64,000 bases of DNA from Dromiciops gliroides (lineage: Eukaryota > Chordata > Mammalia > Microbiotheria > Microbiotheriidae). The stretch spans positions 31,314,814-31,378,813 of the forward strand of contig NC_057863.1 of assembly GCF_019393635.1 (NCBI RefSeq). Reading direction: 5' to 3'. The position numbers and the translations under genes are program-made. The notes under the pieces are model-generated. The model ran no database searches. It was not told where the DNA came from and saw nothing but the letters and a program-made list of their open reading frames with translations. Below, one piece after another: positions 12,600-23,086 of this stretch (the first letter of the stretch is position 1; every line of letters begins with the position of its first letter).

Positions 12600-13130
12600 T
12601 CTGTACACTTGTTAAAGATGTTTCACCATTTTAATGGAAGAGATCCAGCACAAAGTCCAATTGAAGAGAGATTCCCTGTGAATGATGAGGTTCTGCAAAT
12701 GTTCCTGTTTGCAAATGACACTGTAGAGGGGCAGCTAGATGGCGCAGTGGTTAAAGCACCAGCCCTGGATTCAGGAGGACCTGAGTTCAAATCCGGCCTC
12801 AGACACTTAACACTTAGTAGCTGGGTGACCCTGGGCAAGTCACTTAACCCCCATTGCCTGAAAAAACAAACAAACAAACAACAATAACAACAAATGACAC
12901 TGTGTGGGTTCCACCAAGTCCTGAAAGACCACAGAGCCTCCTGGAAGAAATCAAACTCCAAAGAGTTTGGCCTGACCATCCACACAAGAAAGGCCAAATG
13001 GATGAAAAATGCCTCTTTTTCATATTATGACATGCATATGGATGTCTAAGTTACAACATTTGTACTGGGACAGACAGGATAAATCTGGTTGTAATTTACA
13101 TCATTAATAGGACCATCTAAGTAAAGGAGA
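12600..13130 (+). repeat. RTE/BovB-like LINE reverse transcriptase remnant, split by a SINE
   Basis: Before the SINE the + strand encodes NDEVLQMFLFANDTV, like the (L/F)FADD catalytic box of a reverse transcriptase with the first Asp of the pair changed to Asn. After the SINE, in other frames, phrases such as LLEEI and TIHTRK-like residues follow in the order expected for RTE-type elements. It is decayed and not coding. Confidence 0.5.
12726..12890 (+). repeat. Short marsupial SINE inside the RTE-like remnant
   Basis: Complete body with a (CAAA)n/(CAA)n tail. CAAATGACACTGT lies at 12712-12724 and 12891-12903. Confidence 0.95.
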
Positions 13131-13538
13131 TTATGAGTCCACTTAAATAAACATGAAGTAAAATTTTATACTGAATTTATATCCAAATAATTGACTTCAC
13201 AAGTACAAGATTGGGGAAGGAATGTGTAGACCAAAATTTGTCTGAAAAAGACCTAGCAGTTTGAATATATTGGAGTCTCAACATGAGTGGACAATGGGAT
13301 ACATAACCAAGAAACAAATGTGATTTTTGGCTGCATTGAGAAAAAAATGGCATCCCACTAGAAAGAGGAGATAGTCTCACTGTGTTTTGTCCTGTCAGAC
13401 TGTGTGCAGAGCACCGGTAGTCTGTTTAGGACACCACATTTCAGAAGGCCAGAGGGCAACCAGAAAAACAAAGGGCCACATGAGGAATGATTCTATTTGA
13501 CCACAAAGCCACATGTTTACTCTTCACGTAAAATGCTT

Positions 13539-13977
13539 TTTAAAAAAAAATGTTATTTTATTTTCAGGTTGACATTCTTCCCCTCTTCCTTCCCTCCTCC
13601 CATCAATAAAGCAAGGAGGAAAAACATGATAAACACATATAGCCAAGTGAACCAAATGCCAGCACTGACCACACTCCGAACACATCAGCTCTCTTTGGTG
13701 GCGTGATTTATCACGCATCCTCTGGAATTCTGGTCGGTCCTTGTGTTGATCAGAGTGTTGATCTGTCTTTACAGCTTTGCTGCAGTTGTGTGTCCGTGTG
13801 TTCTCCAGGTTCTGTTCACTTCATTTTGCATAAATTCACAGAAGTCTTTTCTCTGAAACCATCCCCTTCACCATTTTCGCAGTACAACAGTATTCCATCA
13901 CATTCATATACTATGACTTGTTTATCAGTCAATCCTCAATTGACGGATGCTCCATTAGTTTCCAATTCTTTGCCCCC

Positions 13978-14032
<55 letters not shown>

Positions 14033-14052
14033 CTGCTATAAATAATTTTGTA
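13539..14052 (-). repeat. L1 3' end with an internal (CA)n
   Basis: It reads antisense L1: GTATTCCATCACATTCATATAC, CCAATTCTTTGCC (cut by the microsatellite), then GAGCTGCTATAAATA. The 3' UTR lies at the left. Confidence 0.88.
13981..14029. repeat. (CA)n microsatellite
   Basis: About 24 perfect CA units, inside the antisense L1. Confidence 0.98.
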
Positions 14053-14149
14053 TTGTGATGTTTAAAATCTATATTGTGTGATCGCCTTAAATTAGAAGCT
14101 TCAGCACCAGTCTTTGGGCCTTAAACATTTATTAAAACATACAGGTATT

Positions 14150-14308
14150 GAGGGCAGCTAGGTGGCGCAGTGGATAGAGCACTGGCCTTGGATTCAGGAG
14201 GACCTGAGTTCAAGTCTAGCCTCAGGCACTTGACACTTACTAGCTGTGTGACCCTGGGCAAGTCACTTAACCCTCATTGCCCTGCAAAAAAACAAACAAA
14301 CAAAAAAA
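14150..14308 (+). repeat. Short marsupial SINE
   Basis: Complete body with A-rich tail. The exact 16-bp direct repeat AAAACATACAGGTATT lies at 14134-14149 and 14309-14324. Confidence 0.97.
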
Positions 14309-14707
14309 AAAACATACAGGTATTAACATGGAGTTCAGAAAGTTAAGAAAAGGCCTATCTCCAATGGAGTTCCAGCCTGGTTGGGTTCTTCCTCAAGTCC
14401 TCCTCCATGAGCCTGCTTTAATCAGGAACTCTTTAGCAAACTGATTGTGGAAGCTTTTTATAGGTCTGGAATAGAGGCGGTCCTTACACACTGCTTCAAG
14501 CTGGTTGGTTGGCATCCTCCAAATCCATTAAGGGCTAGCCAGGTGTGCTTACAATCTAGTTAACTTTGAAGTAGGCTAATCAGCAGTCAATCACTCTCAC
14601 TTGATTCAGTCAGTTTGGATTAATCTCCAGGTGGGTCTTTGAGTATCTGCTAAATCCCATTATTTTATCACAGTATATATGGGTCCTTTTCCTCATTCTT
14701 TGATCTC

Positions 14708-15110
14708 CTTGGCAGCCAAGTGGCATAGGATGGAGCACCAGACCTGGAGTAAGGAACTTTAGTCTCTTTTCAGTTGTGCCTGACTCTTTGTGACCCACTG
14801 GAGTATCTTCCAGTATCTTGGCAAAGATACTGGAACTGTTTTCCATTTCCTCCTCTAGCTCATTTTACAGATGAGGAAACTGAGGCAAACAGGGTGAAGA
14901 GACTTACCCGGGGTCACCCAGCTAGTGTCTGAGACCATATTTGAACTCAGCCCAGTGTTCTAGCCACTCTATCCAGCCCTGGAGTGAGGAAAACCTGAAT
15001 TCAAATCCAGCCTCAGACACTGAGCAAGTCACTGTGAAATCAGGCTTGGTGATGTGAGGATCAAATGTGACAGCACAGTGTCTAGCACCTCATAGTCACT
15101 AAATTAATGT
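14708..15110 (+). repeat. Older CORE-SINE split by a MAR1
   Basis: Left part 14708-14755 (GGCAGCCAAGTGGCATAGG) and right part 14979-15110 (GAATTCAAATCCAGCCTCAG, then a MIR-like 3' end) belong to one + strand SINE. CCTGGAGTRAGGAA is present on both sides of the insert. Confidence 0.75.
14756..14978 (-). repeat. MAR1-type long SINE, inserted in an older SINE
   Basis: CTCTTTTCAGTTGTGCCTGA at left, GAGGAAACTGAGGCAAAC in the middle and GGTCACCCAGCTAG at right form a minus-strand MAR1. Confidence 0.9.
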
Positions 15111-15119
15111 TCCTTTTCC

Positions 15120-15735
15120 TTCTTTGGGGTAAAGACCCAGTATGGTATTTCTGGGTCATAGGGTGTGTATGGAGCAGTTAGGTGGCATAGTGGGCTGGGC
15201 CTAGAATGAGGAAGATTCATCTTCCCGAGTTCAGATCTGCTTTCAGACACTTATTAGCTGTTTTGCCCTGGGCAAGTCACTTAACCCTGTTCCCCTCAGT
15301 TTCCTCATCTGTAAGATGATCTGGAGAAGCAAATGGCAAACCACTCTAGTACCTCTGCCAAGAAAACCCCACACCACGTCACAGAGAGTCAGACATGACT
15401 GAAATGACGGAACAACAAGAAGGGACGTATAGTTTGTGAGCTTTGGGGACACGGATCCACTTGCTTTCAAGAATGCCCGGACCTGTTGAGAGCTCCACCC
15501 ACGGTGCATTCACAGACTTGTTTTCCCAAAGCCCTTCCAGCACTCGCCATTTTCTGTTTTTGTCAACCGTGCCCATCTGCCGAGCTCAAGGCGTAGCTCA
15601 AAGTTGTTTCCACGGGCATTTCTCCAATTATTGGTGATTCAGAACATTTTTCATATGGTGATGGGTAGCTTGGCTTTTCTCCTCTGGAAACTGCCCATTC
15701 ATGTCTTTTAACCAGTCATCAGTAGGAGAACTTGA
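15120..15735 (-). repeat. L1 ORF2 fragment, split by a MAR1
   Basis: Antisense L1 phrases flank the SINE: TTTCTGGGTCATAGGGTGTG on the left, and TTTTTCATATGG with CTGCCCATTCATGTC on the right. Confidence 0.75.
15172..15419 (+). repeat. MAR1-type long SINE inside L1
   Basis: Complete MAR1 from GGAGCAGTTAGGTGGCAT to GACTGAAATGACGGAACAAC. Confidence 0.92.
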
Positions 15736-16547
15736 TGTTTAGTGCCAACATAGAGACCTAACCAAGAGAAGGACTGAGCTGCCTCAGGAGGTGATAGGTT
15801 CCCCCTTACCAGAGCGCTTCACACAAAGACCGGGGGAACATTTGGCTATGAGGTGGGGTCCTGGTCTAGATAGCAGTAGTCCCTCTCAGCTCTGAGATTC
15901 CGATCCTCCCCGCACAGCACAAGTTTGCATAGCATGGAGTTCCTACTCTCACAGAGCTTAGAAGCTAAGAGAAGCTATTCTGAAAAATATATGGAAGTTC
16001 CTTGAAGAATTACTAGACACAACCTCCCGGGCCTCAGTTTCTTCATCTGTAAGATGAGAAGTTTGGACGAGATGGCCTCAAAGATCCTTTCGACCTCCTG
16101 ATCTGTGATCATGTCTTGGAGCTTGAATAAAATCATGAAGGTATAGAGGCAATGTATCCTTGGGGACCTGCCAAGTAATGATGCTAGGGAAACCATCATC
16201 CTTCCTCAGAGCAGACAGGAAGCTGCTCTTTCTTCGGATGTTCCAACTCCCTTCTCTAAAGAGAGCTTCTCAAAATTGTTTCTTAGTTCCGACTGTGGTC
16301 AGCAGACCTTCTCCCTTTCTCCTCTCTCCCAAACCCTTCTCCCACCACGCAGCTTTATAAATGTGCACTTGTTTCCCTGATAGGCAGAAACCCAGAGAGT
16401 TCTACTGTGGAAAGGAGACCAGCCCACCCTTTCAGCCTACATAGCAGTCAGCTGGCCATAGTATGTAGACAAACATCACACACTCTGTTCAATTCACTGC
16501 CATCTTCATTCTTGCTCCAAGTGAAGCCCTTAAAAAAGTATGGCTAG
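15736..16547. repeat. Mostly unique sequence with a MIR fragment at 16020-16110
   Basis: CCTCAGTTTCTTCATCTGTA at 16032 begins the 3' half of a + strand MIR-like SINE. The rest is not recognised and no gene is seen. Confidence 0.55.
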
Positions 16548-16699
16548 GGGTACAGCTAGGTGACTCAGTGGATAAAGCACTAGCCCTGGATTCAGGAGTA
16601 CCTGAGTTCAAATCTGGCCTCATACACTTGATACTTACTAGCTGTGTGACCCTGGGCAAGTCACTTAACCCTCACTGCCCTGCTTTAAAAAGAAAAAAA
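16548..16699 (+). repeat. Short marsupial SINE
   Basis: Body with A-rich tail. AARTATGGCTAG flanks both ends (about 16536-16547 and 16700-16711). Confidence 0.94.
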
Positions 16700-16809
16700 G
16701 AAATATGGCTAGAAGGCAGCATGGGAAGGAGAGTAATGTGAAATGAATTTAGAAAGATAAATCAAACCAGGCTGCCCCACAAATAATTTTTTAAAAGAAA
16801 GTCTTGGGG

Positions 16810-16958
16810 GGAGGGGTGTGCAGCTAGGTAGCACAGTGGATAAAGCACCAGCCCTGGATTCAGGAGGACCTGAGTTCAAATCCAACCTCAGACACTTGAC
16901 ACTTACTAGCTGTGTGACCTTGGGTAAGTCACTTAACCCTCACTGCCCCACCAAAAAA
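16810..16958 (+). repeat. Short marsupial SINE
   Basis: GTGCAGCTAGGTAGCACAG start, complete body and A tail. Confidence 0.94.
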
Positions 16959-17111
16959 AGGAAGTCTGCTCTCAAGGATCTTACAAACCATTTACATGAG
17001 AAGACAAAACACAAAAGGAAGCTGAAAAGGAGGGGCAGGGAGAGGGCAGGTATGATGTTCATGGACTCAAAGTCTGGCAGAGCTGTCGATGAAAAATGAG
17101 GAGTTGGTGGA

Positions 17112-17200
17112 AAGTTTTAAAATTTTTTAAATTTCTTTTATTCCAAACTTAGCGAATAAAACAAGCATTTCCATAACATAGAGTCAGTAGCTAGTTCTGA
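17112..17200 (-). repeat. L1 3' UTR fragment
   Basis: TTTTATTCCAAACTTAG and AACAAGCATTTCCATAACAT are typical of the antisense 3' UTR of marsupial L1. Confidence 0.55.
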
Positions 17201-17419
17201 GCCCTAGGTAAAAAAAGGCTTTTGCCCTCAGCCCAGCAATCAGAGGGCAGAGGCAGCACAGAGGAGCAAAGCTGGGTGAATTTCCTGGATGATGATGGTG
17301 TTTCAGGTAATGAGCTTGTGCTGGGGGAGGCGTGTGAACTCAAAATCAAGCAGCCGCTGATGGAAAATGGAAAGTTTGGAAAGTTTCAGCGTGCACTCTA
17401 CTTAAAAAGCTAGTCTTGA

Positions 17420-17582
17420 TTTTTTTGCTGTGGTTCCAGACCTGTAATTTTACCGTTGTGGGGAATTTGCCAGTGAAGAATCTCCCACCACAAATGCTGA
17501 TCAGCAACTCATAGCTGCCTAGGTCAAGGAATGGTTAAAGCGACTTACCCAGGGGTAACACAGACAGTGGATCAGAGGCAGA
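17420..17582 (-). repeat. CORE-SINE-related repeat (MIR-like right end)
   Basis: CCTGTAATTTTACCGTTGTG leads into a degenerate minus-strand MIR part (GGTTAAAGCGACTTACCCAG). Confidence 0.5.
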
Positions 17583-17589
17583 TTTTTTT

Positions 17590-18345
17590 TTTAATTTAAT
17601 AAAAAATTTGACTTCTATCCCTCCCACTGCATCCCTAGAATGAGACCAAAAACCAACCAAGCAAACCCAACCCTGTTATACACACATGCATGTAACACAT
17701 ATGTGCTGTAAGCAAAACAAATTCCTGCATTGACCATGTCCAAAAAATATGCCTGAATGTGTACTCCAAGAAGCTCTATCAGCAGGTGAGTAACATGTTT
17801 CCTCATCGGGAATGCTATAGAATTGTGGCTGGTCATTGCATTGACCAGATCCCCAGGCCATTCAGAGTGCATTGCCTTTTCAATATTTTTATTGTTATCT
17901 AAATTGCTCTTCTGGTTCTTCTCCCTTCATTCTTTTATTTTCTTTTTCTTTTTTCTTTTTTTGTGGGACAATGAGGGTGAACTGACTTGCTCAGCGTCAC
18001 AGAGCTAGTGTCAAGTGTCTGAGGCAGCATTTGAACTCAGGTCCTCCTGAATCCAGGGCCAGTACTTTATCCACTGTGCCACCTAGCTGCCCTTTTCCCT
18101 TCACTCTTCATCAGTTCAGACAAGCCTTCCCAGGTTTCTGACACCATACCCTTCATCATTTCTCTTAGCACAACAGTATTCCGTCACATTCATATACCAT
18201 AACTTGTTCAGCCATTCCCCAGGTAAAGAGCAGTCCCTCAGCTGTCACCATGAAATGAGCCACTACAAGTATTTTTGTACATGTGTGTCTTTTTCCTTTC
18301 TTTGATCCCTTTGGGGTATAGACTAAAGAAGGGCATCTCAGGGAC
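17590..18345 (-). repeat. L1 3' end, split by a SINE
   Basis: 3' UTR at left (TTTGACTTCTATCCCTCCC). The ORF2 end at right contains GTATTCCGTCACATTCATATA and ATTTTTGTACATGTG. A SINE lies at 17936-18091. Confidence 0.85.
17936..18091 (-). repeat. Short marsupial SINE inside L1
   Basis: T-rich tail, body and CACCTAGCTGCCC end. CTTCTCCCTTCATTCTT and CTTTTCCCTTCACTCTT flank it as a diverged direct repeat. Confidence 0.93.
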
Positions 18346-18678
18346 AGAATTTGAACCCAGGTCTTTGGGACTGCAAAGTCAGCTCTCTCTGTTCCCTTCA
18401 CCTTATCTCCTCTCATGCAGGGGGTGGAGGAGGAAGAGGAAGGCAGTGGCTTCTTCCCTAGTTTCACTCATATTTCAGATGAAAGTAGCAGATAGCAGGG
18501 AGGACTCCGTGCCCTGAGACCAAGGCCGTCACTTGCCCTTGAAGGAACAAACCAAGAGCTGATGCTCACAATGAATTTTGTTCTGATTGCAGAAGCGGGC
18601 ACCACTTTCTGCATTGGCGTGTTATCAGTGTCTGCTTCCCTCTTTCCCAGGTTTCAAGTGCTTTGAAAATGAGTTCAG

Positions 18679-18838
18679 GGGCAGCTAGATGGCGCAGTGG
18701 ATAGAGCACCGGCCCTGGAGTCAGGAGTACCTGAGTTCCAATCCGAACTCAGACACTTAACACTTACTAGCTGGGTGACCCTGGACAAGTCACTTAACCC
18801 CAATTGCCTCACTAAAAAAAAAGAAAAAAAAAAAAAAA
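18679..18838 (+). repeat. Short marsupial SINE (AATTGCCTCAC-tail subtype)
   Basis: Complete body. The exact direct repeat GAAAATGAGTTCAG lies at 18665-18678 and 18839-18852. Confidence 0.97.
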
Positions 18839-19164
18839 GAAAATGAGTTCAGAAAGGAAGTGATTTAACCTTAGCCTTATTCATAGGAGAGCTCGCATGA
18901 GTGCATAGCATCGATTTGGTACCTGAGGAAACAGAACGAATGAGGCTGGTTTATTGAATGTTACCTATGCCCACAACTGCACACCTGTCTAAAGGAAAAA
19001 AGAACCCGCCCCGTCGGTTCCAGGAACAACAGATACCACCTGGTCCTTTCCATTTCAGTTCTATTCTGGGTAGTTCAGAGTTGCACAAGAAGACACCGAT
19101 CCCTGCTCCGTGCAGAGCCCCGCCCTGAGGATGATGGGAGACGGTCCCCGACAGAAGTGGGAGA

Positions 19165-19280
19165 AGCATCAGGGGTCATCTTGTCCATGCCCCTCATTTC
19201 ACGGCTGAGGAAACCGAGCCCCAGAGAGCTTAGTTACCCCAGATCACAGAGGTGCTGAGTGGCCGAGCTCGGGCCGGAGG
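19165..19280 (-). repeat. MIR fragment
   Basis: CTCATTTCACGGCTGAGGAA and AGATCACAGAGGTGCTGAGT are in minus-strand MIR order. Confidence 0.65.
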
Positions 19281-19519
19281 CCTCTGGCTGCCGATCGAGG
19301 GGGTGGGGGGGTAGGAGGATGGGGGGGGGGGGGACTCCACACACGGGAAGGATCGGCTGTTCTGCTTGGCCCTAGAAGACGGGACTAAGAACGAAAGAAA
19401 TGAAGGAACTGGATTCTCTTGATTCTCCTTCCACACGCGTTCCCCTTTCTGTACTCGAGTCGGGGCCTCTGGCTCTGATGTGTTTGGGCTCAGTCAGATT
19501 GTCTGGCTCTCTCCTCCCC

Positions 19520-19845
19520 ACGCAGAAGGCCCCCTCCCCTCTCCCTGCCCAAGTGCACGCTGCCCCCCCTCCCCCGCCTAGAGTGCGCCCCCTGCTCCCC
19601 TTGGGATGCCTTCACTGCCCTCCCCCTTCCAGGAAAGGCTTAGCCCCTTTCTCCTTCCCACACAAGGAAGGTCTCTCCTACCCCCCCCCCCAAGCACTGC
19701 CTTTACTCTATAAGTACCCTGCGTTTCCTAATCTGTGTGCACAGCTCCCAGGAGGCAGCGGCTGGTTCACGTCTGCCTTGGTACCCCGGGCACAGTGCCC
19801 CAAACGTAACAGGCCCCCGACAAAGGCTTACTTGACTGAACGGGC
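19520..19845 (+). repeat. L2 3' end
   Basis: Pyrimidine-rich L2 sequence ends in GTACCCCGGGCACAGTGCCC and AGGCTTACTTGACTGAA, the L2 3' terminus. The 149-codon ORF here is L2-derived noise. Confidence 0.65.
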
Positions 19846-19929
19846 TTGAAGCGGCAATGGCTAAGGAAAGGCGATTCAAACCGACCCCAAGGGTCTCCCT
19901 GTCTCTGGAAGTCTGGACAGAACTAAAGA

Positions 19930-20085
19930 GAGGCGGGCTGCTCTGATGCAGTCAGGAAGAACTGGGTTCAAATCCAGCCCCTCTGCCTTGTACCGGGCGC
20001 GTGACCCTGGGCCGGGCCTTTCACAGGGATGCCGTGAGGACAAGATACACGAAGGTGTTGTGCACCCTTCAGAGCATGATATCAA
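19930..20085 (+). repeat. MIR-like SINE
   Basis: GAACTGGGTTCAAATCCAGC and GTGACCCTGGGCCGGGCC mark a + strand CORE-SINE. Confidence 0.6.
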
Positions 20086-21244
20086 CGCCCGCCACTATCG
20101 CGGGGATGCCGGCACGTGGGCCAAAGCTTGGTATCAAGATTGCCAGCTTGCCGTGCCCACGTGACAAGTCAGCAGAAGGGTTCGCGGTTTTTTCCAGCCA
20201 AGGAAACAAGAACTAAGTCTGGGATGGACGATGTAAACGTCTGGCGGGGCTCCACCTGCTGGTTATTTCTTGCTCCTGCATGTTGGCTGGGGCACGGCCG
20301 CCACCTACTTCACTGCTCAGACTCTTCACTGCTCAGACTTCGCGCCTCCGCTTTGGACCCAACCGTGATTCAGTCCTGGAAGAGCCCGACTCTCATGAGA
20401 GGGGCTAGGCCCCCTTTCTTCATCCTCTTTGGCTCCTTACATGCTTCCCCCCCCCCCGCCCCCAGCATCCTTCTGGGAGAAAGAACTTCTCAGTGCTGAA
20501 GTGTCGGCTGCTGCCGAGGGTCTCCTCCAAAGAGGGGTGGGGGGGAGGCGGAAGGGCACCCGGGGCCACAGAGGACCTGAGAACTGCATCTGCATGTTAC
20601 AGCCCTTAGGACCGGAGAAGAGGAGCCACCCAGTGGCTGAGGCAGGAATAGACTCTGGCTCTGCTCTCCCGAGAACTTCGTGCAGCACCAGGTGCCCTAG
20701 GTAGCACCAGGGGGTCTGGCCATCCTGTTTCCCCAAGGTGGTCCGACCCTGGGCACAGGCTCCTCACTCCCCAGTCTCCATTCCGGGCTTTGGTGTCAGC
20801 GCAGTTGAAGAGTGAGTGGTTGGCTTTCTTTTCTCCCCCATTCTCAGAAGCATAAAGAACTTCAGGAAGAGAGACCCTTGCAGCTTAGCCATTGGCTTTG
20901 TCCCTTCCTGCTCAGAAGTATTTGTGAAGCTTTCTTGGATCACGTTTAAATAGCAAAGGCAGTTAATGGTGAGTTCATTGGCCAAAGGATTTCGATAACA
21001 ATTCTCCATTTCTCAAGCTAATACTGCACACAACCAAGGAGGTGCAGATTAAGCCTGGCTTTTGTTTCCCATCAAAATCATAGATGCAGAGGATGAAGAG
21101 TTGACAGAGATGCAGAGAAATTCCCTCCCCGAGAATTCCTCCCCTGATGAAATCCCAGGTACCCAAAACCCATCTGCTCTAAGACTTCAGGCATAGCTGA
21201 TTCTGTCCATGGGGGTATTCTTTCCTGGGGAGCAGATCACAACC
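20086..21244. other. Unique, partly GC-rich sequence; no gene seen
   Basis: No repeat is recognised. ORFs around 20429-20736 run through C/G runs and overlap on opposite strands, without a domain. Confidence 0.45.
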
Positions 21245-21420
21245 CCTCTCCTGGGGTAGAAAGGGCATCAGACCACAGACAGGGGTCCGTGTTAGCTCTC
21301 AACTACCTCTGTGCCCTTGGGCAAGTGCCTTCTCTTTACACCTCAGTTTCCTCATCTGTAAAAAGGGGGAGTTTGATTCCATGATCCCTAAAGTCCTGTC
21401 TCTCCCCCCCCCTTAATCTA
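21245..21420 (+). repeat. MIR
   Basis: TTGGGCAAGTGCCTTCTC, then CCTCAGTTTCCTCATCTGTA, on +. Confidence 0.8.
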
Positions 21421-21968
21421 GGATCACATGACCCTAGTAAGTGATTTTTGACAGCTGCTATCATTGAAAAATTCATCCCCTGGGGTGGACTTGGTGAGGA
21501 CAGACACACTTCCTCCCCAATCCCTTACAACAGACCTTCCCTGCTTGGTTGAATGTTCTAGAATTTGTGCCCCCTGGCATACACTTTGAGGATTTTCCTG
21601 CCACGGTGAGGCAGCCCAGGAGGATTTAGCTGGAAGAGCATCTATTTGTTCAGTCCTGGAGTCCAAAATGATTCCTCTGGGAGCCTGAGCTGGGTTTCCC
21701 CTGAGGAACCACAGACACCTACTTAGGAATGTGAACACTCTTCTCCAGGGCACTCTGGAGTGCCCAGCTCCGGCTGACGTGGCCCTGGCTGACGTGGCCT
21801 GGTAGAGAGCACTCAACAGATTTTCTGCTCTGTGGCCCTAAGAAAGTTAGCTTTTGTGGACTATGGTCATTCTCTGCTCAGGGAGATGAGATGAGGGGGT
21901 CAGATTAGACAAGAGTGCTAAATTCTCATCTAAGGCACACAGTTACTGACAGAAAAATGGCATCACTG
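21421..21968. other. Unique-looking sequence, no gene seen
   Basis: A 130-codon minus-strand ORF (21424-21816) has no recognisable domain and no supporting splice sites. I do not call it. Confidence 0.4.
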
Positions 21969-22125
21969 CGGGGCAGCTAGATGGCGAAGTGGATAGAGCA
22001 CCGGCCCTGGAAGTCAGGAGTACCTGAGTTCAAATCTGGCCTCAGATACTTAACACTTACTAGCTGTGTGACCCTGGGCAAGTCATTTAACCCCCATTGC
22101 CTCACTAAAAAAAACAAAAAAACAA
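21969..22125 (+). repeat. Short marsupial SINE
   Basis: Complete body. The exact 16-bp direct repeat AAAAATGGCATCACTG lies at 21953-21968 and 22126-22141. Confidence 0.97.
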
Positions 22126-22357
22126 AAAAATGGCATCACTGTGAGGTTGACAACACTGTGGACATACAGCACTACATCCTCACCATATCCGTCTCTGAGA
22201 GGTGGCGTCTCCTCCTAAGGGTGAGGAGCCAGACTCACAAGTTTAGGGACTTGTCCATGTAGTCCCTGTGACACAAACACAGAGCCCCCAGAACAGCTAG
22301 CTACTGCAGCTTCAATGGGTCCCACCCTGATGTGTTTACTTTGTCGCTAGTCAGCCA

Positions 22358-22512
22358 GAGCTGTAGTATCAAACTCAAACAGAAACAAAACCCTTGACTT
22401 GGAAAACCACAAACTAACATCATCTATGTTGTCTTGTATTTTTGTTTATTTTGTTAAACATCACCCAGTCACCTTTCAGTTTAGTTTCCAGTTGTGCTCT
22501 GGTGTTTTGTCA
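22358..22512 (+). mobile_element. hAT-type DNA transposon fossil (MITE)
   Basis: GTATCAAACTCAAACAGAAAC resembles the hAT terminal phrase TGTCAAACTCAA. TTTATTTTGTTAAACATCAC matches the interior of the family also found, reversed, at 22724-23086. Confidence 0.55.
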
Positions 22513-22723
22513 GATGCTTGTGGTGCTCTTGTGAGCCCAGCAAGGTTTCCCCATAAAACTCCGATACTCTCAGAGGCAAGCACATAGATCGTCACTGGGG
22601 AGAGTGAGGACCAACAGGGATGACACACAAAGGGCTCACTCACTAGTGAGGAAAATAGAAGAGGCAACTCTCACTTCCAATACCCCCCCCCCGAAACACA
22701 GCTCCTTTCTACTGTCTTCTAGG

Positions 22724-23086
22724 CCAGAGATGTCAAGGGTGGCACCCAGTGGCCAGCAACCTTCCCATCATGTACCTGGAACTAAATTTAAAATATAATT
22801 GGGAAATATTTAATAAAATACAATGAAACACTGATAACATTACAATTTAAAATGGAGTCAGGGGCAGCTAAGTGGTGCAGTGGATAAAACACTGGCCCTG
22901 GATTCAGGAGTACCTGAGTTCAAATCCAGCCTCAGACACTTGACACTTACTAGCTGTGTGACCCTGGGCAAGTCACTTAACCCCCATTGCCCCGAAAAAA
23001 AAAAGTCAATATGTGCCCCTGACCCCCCCACCAACACCTTATGTATGGATTAGTGGTCCCTGGTCCTAGTTGAGTTTGGCACCACT
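22724..23086 (-). mobile_element. hAT-type DNA transposon fossil, split by a SINE
   Basis: The left end reads CCAGAGATGTCAAGGGTGG and the right end GAGTTTGGCACCACTGG, degenerate inverted repeats of the CAGTGGTGCCAAACTC type. The inner sequence GGGAAATATTTAATAAAATAC is the reverse of the copy at 22358. Confidence 0.6.
22859..23005 (+). repeat. Short marsupial SINE inside the hAT element
   Basis: GGGGCAGCTAAGTGGTGCAG start, complete body and A tail. Confidence 0.95.

Noticed and set aside
19400-19849. 149-codon Pro-rich ORF
   Set aside because: It lies in a pyrimidine-rich L2 3' region, and the end of the ORF is the L2 terminus.
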